Shown here: one piece after another, positions 1 through 8,257 of the stretch | Layout: each line of letters begins with the position of its first letter | Numbering within the stretch: position 1 is the first letter of the stretch | Source of the DNA: Lachnospiraceae bacterium | Lineage (GTDB): Bacteria; Bacillota; Clostridia; Lachnospirales; Lachnospiraceae | Assembly: GCA_017482485.1 (NCBI GenBank) | Contig: JAFUMV010000131.1 | Coordinates: 1-42,681 of the forward strand | DNA length: 42,681 bases | Reading direction: 5' to 3' | Made by a program: the position numbers and the translations under genes | The notes under the pieces: generated by a model | Databases searched by the model: none | Told to the model about the DNA's origin: nothing | What the model saw: only the letters and a program-made list of their open reading frames with translations

Positions 1-1
1 G

Positions 2-73
2 CAGGGAGTTGCAATCATACAGACGGACTGGCCATACGAATTAAAACAATATCTTCTTGCTAATAAGTGGTAA
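2..73 (+). CDS. Glycerophosphodiester phosphodiesterase-like protein, C-terminal fragment (cut by window edge)
   Basis: Only the last 23 codons are inside the window. They encode a tail reading VAIIQTDWPYELKQYLL, which closely matches the ends of the two complete GDPD-like proteins at 38704-39528 (DIIQTDWPGELSQYL) and 39593-40408 (DIIQTDYADKVVKYL). In the GDPD family this is the last strand and helix of the TIM barrel. The gene ends 79 bases before the next start and runs in the same direction, so it may belong to the operon at 153-5227. The assignment rests on similarity to the two paralogs seen here; the catalytic residues are outside the window. Confidence 0.7.
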   Translation, partial: QGVAIIQTDWPYELKQYLLANKW

Positions 74-152
74 ACAGCTCTGCAATGCCTAAGCAAACCC
101 AAAAGGAAGCGCATGACAAAATCATGCAGTAAAGCACAAAGGAGGAAATGTA

Positions 153-1640
153 ATGAAAAGAAAAATCGCGTTATTATTGATCGCAGCTATGATTGGTTCC
201 AGTCTGAGCGGATGCAGCAATAGTGAAGCTGCCGGAGATGCAAAGGAAGCGGAAGCAACAAATACAGCAGATTCCGCAAATGAAACAGAATCAGCAAATG
301 CAACCGAAGCGGCAAGTGCAGCAGATGGCCAGGAAGCCGATAAGGATGTAGAGTGGTTTGGAACTGAGGATGGAGAGACAGTTACCATTCGCGTATGGGG
401 CGGCGTTCAGCCGGAGTACGGTTATGATGAACTGATTTCCAACTTCAACGAAGAGTATGCAGACAAAGGCGTACAGGCAGAATATGTTCGTTTCGTTAAC
501 GATAGTTCCGGCAATATGCAGCTGGAGACCTATCTGATGGGCGGTGGTGAAGTTGATGTATTCATGGGATACAAGAACACCACATTCCATACCCGTGTGG
601 ATTCCAATCTGGTTCTGAATATTACGGACCGCTTAGAAGAGTACGGATTTGACCTTGAAAAGGAACTTGGTAAGGTAAACGCATCCTCATTTTACTTTGA
701 TGATAATCAGGTATACGGTTTCCCGACCAAGTATGAAAATAACCGCTGGATGATGGTCAATGTGGACATGTTTGAGGAAGCAGGCGTTGAGGTTCCGTAT
801 GACGGATGGACCTACGATGAGTTTCTTTCAGCCATGGAGAAGCTGACCAAGGGTGAGGGACAGGATAAAGTTTACGGTGTATGCTGGGCATTAAAGCAGA
901 CCTTTGCAGCAGCAAAAGGCCTGGTTGGTTCCGTTCTGGGTGAGAAAGATACCTACAAAGATGAGACTGCAACTCAGGTAAACTATGACGATCCGATCTG
1001 GAAGGACGGACTGGAGATGATCAAGACCAGCATCGACAACGGCTGGGCAATTCCGTATGAGGATGAGGTTTCTGAGTCCATGACCGTTGCAAATACTTTC
1101 CTTGAGGAAAAATGTGCAGCAACTTTGTGTATTTCCCAGATGCGTCTGGTTATGGATAGCGTAGAGTATCCCCACGATTTTAAGACCGCATTGGTACCGG
1201 GTCCGGTTCCGAGCGAAGAATATATGACTGATGAATACAAATATCACAGCAACATGCCCGGTGATGGAGATATCATTGCAATCGCTGCTAATACCGAGTA
1301 TCCGGATGCAGCCTTTGAATTTATGATGTGGTATGTAACCGGTGGTATGGCACCCCTGGCAAAAGGCGGACGTATTCCGCTGTGGAATGGCATTGATCAG
1401 GATAATGTGGTAGCTATGGTAATGGAAAATGCTGGTGATACCATCGATGAGCAGTCCCTGAGAAATTATCTGTCTATTGATAAGACCCAGACCGCGAAGA
1501 AGCCCATTTCTGATAAAGGCAGCGAGGTTGATACTGTTTTTAAAGAAGAGGTGGAGGCATTCCTGTACAGCCAGCAGTCTGTCGATGAAGCAATTGCCAA
1601 TATCGTAAGCCGTTCCAATGAGATTTTACAGCAAAAATGA
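153..1640 (+). CDS. Sugar ABC transporter substrate-binding lipoprotein (family 1)
   Basis: A 495-residue extracellular receptor for a carbohydrate-type ABC importer. It starts with a lipoprotein signal (KRK n-region, hydrophobic stretch, lipobox LSGC with Cys about residue 21), followed by a low-complexity Ala/Glu/Asn/Thr linker to about residue 65. The rest is a MalE-like fold opening with VTIRVWGG and containing a typical MMWYVTGG segment near the C-terminus. The start is set by an AAAGGAGG ribosome site at 139-146. Two permease genes follow after 8 bases, with no ATPase gene nearby, which is usual for importers sharing a common MsmX-type ATPase (known for the family; not shown here). The substrate cannot be read from sequence. 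Confidence 0.9.
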   Translation: MKRKIALLLIAAMIGSSLSGCSNSEAAGDAKEAEATNTADSANETESANATEAASAADGQEADKDVEWFGTEDGETVTIRVWGGVQPEYGYDELISNFNEEYADKGVQAEYVRFVNDSSGNMQLETYLMGGGEVDVFMGYKNTTFHTRVDSNLVLNITDRLEEYGFDLEKELGKVNASSFYFDDNQVYGFPTKYENNRWMMVNVDMFEEAGVEVPYDGWTYDEFLSAMEKLTKGEGQDKVYGVCWALKQTFAAAKGLVGSVLGEKDTYKDETATQVNYDDPIWKDGLEMIKTSIDNGWAIPYEDEVSESMTVANTFLEEKCAATLCISQMRLVMDSVEYPHDFKTALVPGPVPSEEYMTDEYKYHSNMPGDGDIIAIAANTEYPDAAFEFMMWYVTGGMAPLAKGGRIPLWNGIDQDNVVAMVMENAGDTIDEQSLRNYLSIDKTQTAKKPISDKGSEVDTVFKEEVEAFLYSQQSVDEAIANIVSRSNEILQQK

Positions 1641-1648
1641 GGTGAATC

Positions 1649-2563
1649 ATGAGAAGTACCAAAGTCGGTGTTTCCAGAACGAAGGCAGCACGTGAAAATC
1701 TGGTAGCATATACATTTTTGCTTCCGAGTCTGGTGGGGCTCATTCTGTTCAGCATGATCCCCCTGGTTATGTCTCTGTATGTCAGTCTGACGGACTGGAA
1801 CTTTATGGATGGAATCGGAAACTGGAATTTTATCGGATTATCCAACTTTAAGGAATTGTGGACGGATGAATGGTTTGTGGCATCACTGAAAAATACCCTG
1901 ATCTTTACGATTGTGACAGTACCGATCAGTTTGCTGCTCGCATTGATTATTGCGGTTATGATCGATGATTTCTGTCACAAAAAAGTGGCGGGTATGGTGC
2001 GTGTGGCAATGTATATGCCGCATATCTGTAACACGGTTGCAATTTCTGCGGTATGGATGGCGTTATACTCAAAATTTGGTCCGTTTACGCAGCTAATGCG
2101 GGCGCTGGGGTGGGAAAATCCTCCCCGGTTCCTGGCGGATTATACCTGGGCGCTTCCGGCCATTATGCTGGTTGTAATCTGGGCAGGTCTGGGATACCGT
2201 ATTTTCATGTATAGTGCATCCCTGGCTTCTTTGCCGAAAGATCTGTATGAATCCGCGGAAATCGACGGTGTGAATATTGTACAGAAATTTATCTATATTA
2301 CCATGCCGCTTTTAAAACCGACTACATTTTTCCTGACAATTACCGGTATCATTTCCAGCTTCAAGGTATTTACCTATTCAAATGTTATGACGCAGGGGGG
2401 ACCGGGTTCTTCCACATACACTCTGGTATATTACATTTACACATCTGCGTTTAAATATTACCGAATGGGTTATGCTTCGGCAATTGCCGTAATCCTGTTC
2501 CTTATGCTGTTGATTGTAACTATCATACAGTGGATTCACAATAACAAAAATGAAACCAATTAA
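1649..2563 (+). CDS. Sugar ABC transporter permease, MalF/UgpA type
   Basis: A 304-residue inner-membrane permease with about six transmembrane segments. It has the usual first helix after a short basic N-terminus (LVAYTFLLPSLVGLILF) and a cytoplasmic coupling loop with the EAA-type motif (YESAEIDGVNIVQKFIYITMPLLKP, read around residues 208-232). The gene begins 8 bases after the binding-protein stop and is followed 12 bases later by the partner permease, so the three are one transcription unit. This subunit pairs with the product of 2576-3445 and an ATPase encoded elsewhere. Confidence 0.92.
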   Translation: MRSTKVGVSRTKAARENLVAYTFLLPSLVGLILFSMIPLVMSLYVSLTDWNFMDGIGNWNFIGLSNFKELWTDEWFVASLKNTLIFTIVTVPISLLLALIIAVMIDDFCHKKVAGMVRVAMYMPHICNTVAISAVWMALYSKFGPFTQLMRALGWENPPRFLADYTWALPAIMLVVIWAGLGYRIFMYSASLASLPKDLYESAEIDGVNIVQKFIYITMPLLKPTTFFLTITGIISSFKVFTYSNVMTQGGPGSSTYTLVYYIYTSAFKYYRMGYASAIAVILFLMLLIVTIIQWIHNNKNETN

Positions 2564-2575
2564 GGAGGCGTTCAG

Positions 2576-3445
2576 ATGAGTAAGCAAGTAAAGCAGATAC
2601 CGGCTTCCAAACGGGCGCTTCGTATTTTCATGACAGTCATGATTATTGTGCTGACGCTGATCATGGTTGTACCGTTTTTGTGGATGATCTCGGCATCATT
2701 TAAGACACAGAAAGATGTTATGGCCATTCCGATTCAGTGGATTCCGGATTATTTCTATCCGGATAACTACCGAAAAGTGCTTGGGATTGGAAGTAAGTCA
2801 TCAACGGACTATCATTTCCTGTTGTCATACTGGAACTCATTAAAGGTTGCTGTGATCAGCACAGTTGTAAGCGTGCTATCCTCTGCGATGGCAGGATATG
2901 CATTTGCAAAATTGAAATTCAAGGGATCCCATTTCCTGTTTATTCTGTATCTGGCACAGATGATGGTACCGTCACAGTTGACTCTGATTCCGCGATTCAT
3001 TGCCTTTTCAGAGCTGGGTATGACAAACTCTCATATGTCGCTGATCGCACCGAAGATCATTGCGGTGTCATCGACATTCATGCTGCGTCAGGCGTTTATG
3101 GGAACTCCGGATGAACTTCGTGAGGCGGCAAAAATGGATGGCGCAGGAGAGTACCGAATCTGGGCACAGATCATGGTTCCGCTTGTAAAGCCTACCCTGG
3201 CGGCCGTAGCCACGGTACAGTTTCTGGAGTCCTGGAACAATTATCTGGACCCGCTGGTATTTATTTCTCACTGGAAAAAATGGACGCTGCCGCTGGCGCT
3301 GAATCAGTTTATCGGAGCGGAAGTTACCCAGTATAATCTGATCATGGCAGCATGTTGTCTGGCAGTTGTGCCTGTGTTTGCTGTATTCCTTGCAGGACAG
3401 AAATATTTCCTGAAGGGTATGACAGTAGGGGCTGTAAAAGGCTGA
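2576..3445 (+). CDS. Sugar ABC transporter permease, MalG/UgpE type
   Basis: A 289-residue partner permease with six predicted membrane helices. Family signs are the N-terminal helix ending in PFLWMISASFKT, the EAA coupling loop (ELREAAKMDGAGEYRIW) and a C-terminal GMTVGAVKG, the usual end of MalG-class proteins. An AAGGAGG ribosome site lies just before the ATG. It forms the translocation pore with the 1649-2563 product. The gene after it starts within 20 bases, which ties the FAD-dependent protein to this transporter operon. Confidence 0.92.
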   Translation: MSKQVKQIPASKRALRIFMTVMIIVLTLIMVVPFLWMISASFKTQKDVMAIPIQWIPDYFYPDNYRKVLGIGSKSSTDYHFLLSYWNSLKVAVISTVVSVLSSAMAGYAFAKLKFKGSHFLFILYLAQMMVPSQLTLIPRFIAFSELGMTNSHMSLIAPKIIAVSSTFMLRQAFMGTPDELREAAKMDGAGEYRIWAQIMVPLVKPTLAAVATVQFLESWNNYLDPLVFISHWKKWTLPLALNQFIGAEVTQYNLIMAACCLAVVPVFAVFLAGQKYFLKGMTVGAVKG

Positions 3446-3463
3446 TAAAAAGGTGTGGGATGT

Positions 3464-5227
3464 ATGAAATATATGGTTGAAGAATTTGATATTGCGGTGA
3501 TCGGCGGAGGAATGGCCGGTATGTGTGCTGCCATTACCGCTGCCAGAGAGGGCAGTAAGGTCGTGCTTTTGCAGGAGCGGCCGGTGCTGGGCGGCAATGC
3601 CAGCTCGGAGATTCGCATGCATATCTGTGGTGCAGATTATCATGGAAAAAGACCGAATGCCAGAGAAACCGGTCTTCTGGAAGAAATCCTTCTGGAACAT
3701 AAACACAGAAACCCGGAAATCAGTTTTGCCATTTTTGACGCGATTCTGTGGGAAAAGGCAGCATTTCAGGAAAATCTGACGCTGCATCTGAACACCCATG
3801 TGAATGAGGTTTTGATGAATGGAAACCGGATTCAGGGAGTGCGCGGCAGTCAGCTTGGCACGGAAAAAAACCTGGAGATTCATGCACATATCTATGTGGA
3901 TGCTACGGGGGATGGAATGATCGCAGCCCTGGCCGGTGCGGAAACAAAAATTGGACGTGAAGCAGCAAGTCAGTATGGGGAAATTCATGCACCAGAAGAG
4001 GCAGATCATTATACAATGGGAAATTCCCTGATGTTTAAGGCGCGGGATATGGGCCATCCGGTGTCGTTTGTCACACCGTTCTGGGCAAACCACTATACCG
4101 AAGAGGACCTGAAACTGCGCAATCACAGCGAGATTTCATCCGGCTATTGGTGGGTTGAACTGGGCGGCGGCGATCATCGTGTGATTGAGGATGCAGAAGA
4201 AATTCGTGATGAACTGATGAAATCCATTTACGGCATCTGGGATCATATCAAAAACGGAGGAGACCACGGCGCTGAAAATTATGAACTGGAGTGGGTTGGT
4301 TTTCTTCCGGGCAAGCGGGAAAGCAGGAGAATCATCGGTGACTATGTGATGACCGAACCGGATTGCCAGTCCGGTGCCAGATTTGAGGATACTGTGGCAT
4401 ATGGCGGATGGCCGATGGATGTCCATGTGCCGGATGGTATCAGCAGCACCAAAGAGCAGGCGAATGTTTTCCTGATGCTGGATGATGTTTATGCAATTCC
4501 GTACCGTTGTTATTATTCCAAAAATGTGGATAATCTGATGATGGCAGGAAGAAATATCAGCTGTTCTCATATGGCATTTGCATCCGCACGTGTGATGGGG
4601 ACCTGTGCAGTCGGAGGTCAGGCGGTTGGTGTGGCGGCAGCCATGGCAGTGAAGGAAAAACTCCTGCCGCGGGACATGGGACGATATATCAAAGAAATTC
4701 AGCGAAAGCTTCAGCGCCAGGACTGTTATCTTCCGGGAATCCGTTATGTGGATGAAGCGGATAAGGCACAAAAGGCAGTGGTTTCCGCTTCTACAAGCGC
4801 TGCAGATGCAGGTCCGGAGCAGGTCATTAATGGATGGAGCAGAACCATTGGGGAGGCCAAAAACTACTGGCAGCCGGAGGCGGAGGAAAAGCCGTGGCTG
4901 AATCTGGAGTTCCCGGAAGTAAATGCTGTCAAGACTGTTGAGATTTTGTGGGATTCCAATCTTTCCCGCGAGATTATGATTTCATTGTCGGAAAAAGTGT
5001 TAAGAAAGCAGACAACCGGAACACCGCCGGAGCTGGTTAAAGATTTTAAACTTTCTTTCTGGAAAGATGGAAGTCTTGTGACAGAGCAGACCGTAAAGGG
5101 CAATTATCAGAGAAGATGTGTTGTGAATCTGGAATGTCCGGTGAATTGCGACCGGATGCGCTTGACCATTGAACAGACACATGGCACAGAGCAGCCAAAA
5201 GTGTTTGAAGTTCGGGTATATGAATAA
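3464..5227 (+). CDS. FAD-dependent oxidoreductase (FAD_oxidored family) with a C-terminal beta-sandwich-like extension
   Basis: About 587 residues. The N-terminus has a Rossmann dinucleotide motif (AVIGGGMAGMCAA) followed by the family-typical ERPVLGGNASSEIRMHICGA region, and FMLDDVYAIPYRCYYS-like and AGRNISCSHMAFASARVMG segments further on, all characteristic of secreted-sugar-operon FAD_oxidored proteins. The last 130 residues or so resemble a discoidin-like (F5/8) module. I chose ATG 3464, since AAGGTG at 3450-3455 sits 8 bases upstream; an in-frame GTG at 3455 would add three residues but overlaps that site. No signal peptide is seen, so it probably acts on imported sugar. The exact reaction is unknown. 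It is the last gene before the terminator at 5249. Confidence 0.85.
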   Translation: MKYMVEEFDIAVIGGGMAGMCAAITAAREGSKVVLLQERPVLGGNASSEIRMHICGADYHGKRPNARETGLLEEILLEHKHRNPEISFAIFDAILWEKAAFQENLTLHLNTHVNEVLMNGNRIQGVRGSQLGTEKNLEIHAHIYVDATGDGMIAALAGAETKIGREAASQYGEIHAPEEADHYTMGNSLMFKARDMGHPVSFVTPFWANHYTEEDLKLRNHSEISSGYWWVELGGGDHRVIEDAEEIRDELMKSIYGIWDHIKNGGDHGAENYELEWVGFLPGKRESRRIIGDYVMTEPDCQSGARFEDTVAYGGWPMDVHVPDGISSTKEQANVFLMLDDVYAIPYRCYYSKNVDNLMMAGRNISCSHMAFASARVMGTCAVGGQAVGVAAAMAVKEKLLPRDMGRYIKEIQRKLQRQDCYLPGIRYVDEADKAQKAVVSASTSAADAGPEQVINGWSRTIGEAKNYWQPEAEEKPWLNLEFPEVNAVKTVEILWDSNLSREIMISLSEKVLRKQTTGTPPELVKDFKLSFWKDGSLVTEQTVKGNYQRRCVVNLECPVNCDRMRLTIEQTHGTEQPKVFEVRVYE

Positions 5228-5248
5228 AAATAGATAAGAGAGAACAGG

Positions 5249-5288
5249 GAGAGCTGTAGCAGAAATTCTGCAACAGTTCTCTTTTGTT
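5249..5288 (+). terminator. Rho-independent terminator of the first ABC operon
   Basis: A near-perfect 16-base stem (5249-5264 with 5266-5281, two non-Watson-Crick positions) runs directly into CTTTTG. It lies 22 bases after the stop of the FAD-dependent gene. Confidence 0.75.
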
Positions 5289-5353
5289 GTCCTGCGAAAA
5301 GGTGTATCGGAAAATGGCATTCTGCATGAACAAATGAATTGGGCTGAAGGGAT

Positions 5354-5991
5354 ATGATTGTGTATTTCCCAAAAATCCGCTATACTGGATTTTCGCTGGG
5401 TTCCTTTTTGCTGAGAGAATATCTGGGGCGATATGATGATGAGATGGCGGGAGCTGCTATTTTGGGCACGGGTTATCAACCGGGAGCAATCCTCTCTGTC
5501 ATGATTGCAATTGTGCGCGGACAAATAAAAAAGGTAGGTTTCGAGAAAACAACGCCTTTGGTAAAGAAACTTTCTTTTGAAACCTATAATCACAAATTTC
5601 AGCCAAACAGAACACCGTCTGACTGGTTATGTGCGGATGAAGCACAGATCGATGCATATCTGACAGACCCGCTGTGTCGAAAGGATATTTCGGCAGAACT
5701 TTCTTGCAGCTGTTGTGTGCAATGAAACGCACAGGAGCGTCGGATGCGTACGCACGGTGGAACAGGGAACTGCCTGTTTTGCTGATGTCCGGGGAGGCGG
5801 ATCCGGTGGGAGATGCGGGAAAGGGTGTTCGTTGTGTAGAACAGAGAATGAAGCAGGCCGGGTTAAAAAATGTGATCATGTATTTACTTCCTGATGCGCG
5901 CCATGACCTTCTTCATGAAGAAAGCAGCGGCAGTGTAGCCTGCGCAAGGAGCATTCTTATGGACTGGTTGACAGGAAATAATCGCAAGTGA
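5354..5991 (+). pseudogene. Truncated, frameshifted alpha/beta hydrolase (lysophospholipase / serine aminopeptidase S33-like)
   Basis: The readable homology begins at the nucleophile elbow GFSLGS (from 5387) and continues through FLLREYLGRYDDEMAGAAILGTG. After DPLC near 5675 the frame changes, and the remainder continues in a second frame from about 5677 (FLQLLCAMKRTG, then PVLLMSGEADPVGDAG carrying the catalytic Asp, and DARHDLLHE carrying the catalytic His). Ser, Asp and His positions are all recognisable, but the N-terminal part before the elbow is missing and replaced by promoter-like sequence. Full-length family members are about 300 residues. I call it a pseudogene on two independent lesions, a 5' deletion and a frameshift; a sequencing error could explain only the second. 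Confidence 0.75.
5358..5386 (+). promoter_or_regulatory. Promoter-like element TTGTGT-17-TATACT, duplicated at 10371
   Basis: TTGTGT (5358-5363), 17 bases, TATACT (5381-5386). The 16 bases AAAAATCCGCTATACT here recur at 10383-10398 in front of the MATE gene, where they again form a -10 box. Here the element is fused directly to the middle of a hydrolase reading frame, so it is either a leftover of a lost gene or the promoter of the remnant. Confidence 0.45.
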
Positions 5992-6022
5992 AATAAGAAA
6001 ATAATTGATAAATAAAAAAGCA

Positions 6023-6051
6023 TTGATTACTATTATTGTATATGCTATAAT
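6023..6051 (+). promoter_or_regulatory. Probable promoter of the desulfoferrodoxin gene
   Basis: TTGATT (6023-6028), a 17-base spacer, then consensus TATAAT (6046-6051), about 70 bases before the start codon. A short inverted repeat TATTAT/ATAATA overlaps the spacer and -10 box, but it does not match a known operator closely enough to name. Confidence 0.6.
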
Positions 6052-6121
6052 AAGCCCATAGAAAAAGAAACCAATAAATAAAAGGAAAGATAAATTTTTT
6101 GAAAAAGAAAGGTGGTACTTT

Positions 6122-6496
6122 ATGAGTCAGAAATTTTATAAATGTGAGCATTGCGGAAATATTGTAGAGGTTATCAAGGATGCAGGCGTACCGATCCTGT
6201 GCTGCGGACAGAAGATGAAAGAGCTGGTAGCGGGAGAGTCCGATGGAGCGGTCGAGAAGCATGTTCCGGAATATAAGGTGGCAGGAAGCGTGGTTCATGT
6301 AAATGTTGGTTCAATCGATCATCCGATGGTGGATGAGCATTGGATTGAGTGGGTATCTTTGGAAACCAAAGAAGGCGTTCAGAGAAAGCATCTGAAGCCG
6401 GGGCAGGCTCCAAGCGTCTCCTTCGTGCTGAATGAGGGGGATGAGGTCGTTGCTGTTTATGCATACTGCAACCTGCATGGTTTATGGAAAGCCTAA
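6122..6496 (+). CDS. dfx: Desulfoferrodoxin (superoxide reductase)
   Basis: A 124-residue cytoplasmic protein that reduces superoxide to peroxide in anaerobes. The N-terminal desulforedoxin-like iron site is complete (CEHC at residues 9-12 and CC near 27-28). The catalytic Fe-His4Cys domain follows: EKHVPEY gives the first His with its Glu, then VGSIDHPM and EHWIEWV give further His ligands, and CNLHGLWK gives the Cys and last His. Length and order match class I (2Fe) desulfoferrodoxin. An AAAGGTGG ribosome site precedes the ATG. The gene stands alone with its own promoter, between the hydrolase remnant and the convergent TetR gene. Confidence 0.95.
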   Translation: MSQKFYKCEHCGNIVEVIKDAGVPILCCGQKMKELVAGESDGAVEKHVPEYKVAGSVVHVNVGSIDHPMVDEHWIEWVSLETKEGVQRKHLKPGQAPSVSFVLNEGDEVVAVYAYCNLHGLWKA

Positions 6497-6580
6497 GCAA
6501 TTCGATAAATGAAGTTTGGCGGTATCGTTATGGTTACCGTTCATCGAAGCTTATGGGGAAAATGAACGCATTTGCTGAAA

Positions 6581-7213
6581 TTATCGATGAATACGGAGAT
6601 TTTGCAGCTGGGGCTGTTGAATAAGTTCAAAGAAATGATTCTCCAGCCCGCTGCCGATTAACTTGTAAGTAAGGGTAATTACTTCGTGCATTGTTATGGA
6701 ATCCCTGTGCTGATACCAGTATTCCAGATCATTTGAGATAATGGCAAATACAAAGGAAACCAGATAGTCTGCGTAAGGATAATCTTCGGGGATATTATGC
6801 ATAAACAGGAATTTGATTTTGAAAAGATCGAACATCTTTTGGCGAAAAGATGGATCTCCGGAAGCTCCCAGTAAATGGCATAACATTTCTCCGTATTTGG
6901 TGAAAAAAGAGAGCGTCGAATTGATAAAATCATGGATGTTCATAGGAGAGGTCTGTTCCTGTAAGCAGGGGGGATTCTCCTGTGTTATAACGGAAAAGTC
7001 ATATTCTATTTGTTCTAACAAATCGTTTTCCAATTGTTCCAGTAAATCATAAATATCTTTAAAGTATTCGTAAAAAGTGCTGCGGTGTATCCCGGCACTT
7101 TTTGTAATTGCGCTGATTGTGATTTTGTCCAGTGGGGTGAAGATATAGATTTCCCAAAAAGAATCCATTATTTTTTTTCGAGTTGCTGCGGTTACATCCG
7201 GTTGTTTATGCAT
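6581..7213 (-). CDS. TetR/AcrR-family transcriptional regulator
   Basis: A 210-residue DNA-binding repressor. The N-terminal 60 residues form the TetR helix-turn-helix (ITISAITKSAGIHRSTFYEYF), and the C-terminal part is a divergent helical ligand-binding domain resembling TetR_C_7-type regulators. The gene is transcribed divergently from the exporter operon at 7346-10362, 132 bases apart, the usual arrangement for a local repressor. Three CCGACA-type half sites lie in the shared interval. The ligand is unknown, probably a compound exported by the neighbouring pump. Confidence 0.88.
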   Translation of the reverse strand: MHKQPDVTAATRKKIMDSFWEIYIFTPLDKITISAITKSAGIHRSTFYEYFKDIYDLLEQLENDLLEQIEYDFSVITQENPPCLQEQTSPMNIHDFINSTLSFFTKYGEMLCHLLGASGDPSFRQKMFDLFKIKFLFMHNIPEDYPYADYLVSFVFAIISNDLEYWYQHRDSITMHEVITLTYKLIGSGLENHFFELIQQPQLQNLRIHR

Positions 7214-7230
7214 AGCTGTCCCCTTTGATT

Positions 7231-7312
7231 ATCCGACAATAGAAGGCGGATTGTCTGTTGATCAATAATGTAAAACTTTTATATAATACTATGGTACGAC
7301 ATTGTGTCGGAT
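7231..7312. promoter_or_regulatory. Exporter promoter with candidate TetR operators
   Basis: The + strand promoter reads TTGATC (7258-7263), 18 bases, TATAAT (7282-7287). GACAAT (7235-7240) and ATTGTC (7250-7255) form an inverted repeat just upstream of the -35. CGACA-TTG-TGTCG (7297-7309) forms a second palindrome just after the -10 box. The outer halves ATCCGACA and TGTCGGAT are inverted copies of one another. Their placement around the promoter suits repression by the divergent TetR protein; this is inference from position and symmetry. Confidence 0.55.
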
Positions 7313-7345
7313 TATACAAGCATATTTGGGAGTGAAGGTGAAGAA

Positions 7346-8257
7346 ATGTCAGTTATTGAAGTAAACAATCTAACAAAGGATTACGGACATGGCAGAGGAA
7401 TATTTGACGTTTCCATTGGAGTAGAAAAGGGTGTGTGTTTTGGTTTTTTGGGACCGAATGGGGCAGGAAAAACAACTACCATTCGTCATTTGATGGGATT
7501 TTCCAGACCCCAGCGCGGAAACGCAGCCATCATGGGAATGGATTGCTGGAAGAACGCGACGAAGATTAAAAGCCAGGTCGGCTATTTGCCGGGAGAAATT
7601 GCACTGCCTAAAAATATCACCGGAACAGAATTTTTGAAAATGATGCGTCAGATGAGAAAGCTGGATGCTGACGCATATTGTAAGGAATTGCTGGAGCGAT
7701 TTGATTTTGATCCCAGGATGAATGTGGATGATATGAGTCTGGGAGAAAAAAGAAAGCTGGCGGTGGTCACAGCATTTATGCATGCCCCGGATGTATTAAT
7801 ACTGGATGAGCCCACTTCCGGTCTGGATCCCATTATGCAGCAGGTATTTATTGATTATATTCTGGCGGAGAAAAAAAGGGGAAAGACAATCCTGTTGTCA
7901 TCCCATATCTTCCGGGAAGTGGATGCGACCTGTGATATCATCGCCATTATCAAAGAAGGACGGATTGTGGCCCAGTTTCAGGCGGACAGCTTAAGAAATG
8001 TCAAAAGCAGGATTTATCGTGTTACGTTTGCAAACGAAAGGGATTATGAAAAATTTGTTGCTTTTCCCTATCATTTTACCTCTAAGAATCCACAAAAAAG
8101 GCGCGCACGCGTTTATCTGGAGGATGGAAATGTGAATCAGCTGCTTGGGGATATCGATGGAATGGCTATCGAAGAGTTTCAGGAAATCCCGTTTACCTTA
8201 GAGGATTATTTTATGCAGTACTATAAAGGAAACCGCATATTCGAGGAGGTCAGGTAA
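7346..8257 (+). CDS. ABC exporter ATP-binding protein 1
   Basis: About 303 residues, CcmA/drug-exporter class. Walker A is GPNGAGKTT, the signature segment is a degenerate MSLGEKRK, Walker B is VLILDEPTSGLDP, and the switch region is LLSSHIFREV. The C-terminal ~80 residues form the accessory domain usual in bacitracin/daunorubicin-type ATPases. I prefer ATG 7346, which has GAAGGTG at 7334-7340; the upstream GTG at 7304 lies inside the candidate operator. The stop overlaps the next start (TAATG), so the two ATPases are translationally coupled. Confidence 0.9.
   Translation: MSVIEVNNLTKDYGHGRGIFDVSIGVEKGVCFGFLGPNGAGKTTTIRHLMGFSRPQRGNAAIMGMDCWKNATKIKSQVGYLPGEIALPKNITGTEFLKMMRQMRKLDADAYCKELLERFDFDPRMNVDDMSLGEKRKLAVVTAFMHAPDVLILDEPTSGLDPIMQQVFIDYILAEKKRGKTILLSSHIFREVDATCDIIAIIKEGRIVAQFQADSLRNVKSRIYRVTFANERDYEKFVAFPYHFTSKNPQKRRARVYLEDGNVNQLLGDIDGMAIEEFQEIPFTLEDYFMQYYKGNRIFEEVR

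Noticed and set aside
3068-4126. Long minus-strand open frame (352 codons) across two genes
   Set aside because: It lies antisense to a permease and the FAD-dependent gene, is rich in His/Cys/Arg as expected of a shadow frame, and has no domain or ribosome site.
5732-5750. GGATGCGTACGCACGG resembles the R1 tail
   Set aside because: It encodes conserved-looking hydrolase residues and lacks the hairpin and A run that precede the tail in R1.
6023-6060. PerR-type operator upstream of desulfoferrodoxin
   Set aside because: Only a loose TATTAT/ATAATA inverted repeat is seen; spacing and sequence do not match a PerR box.
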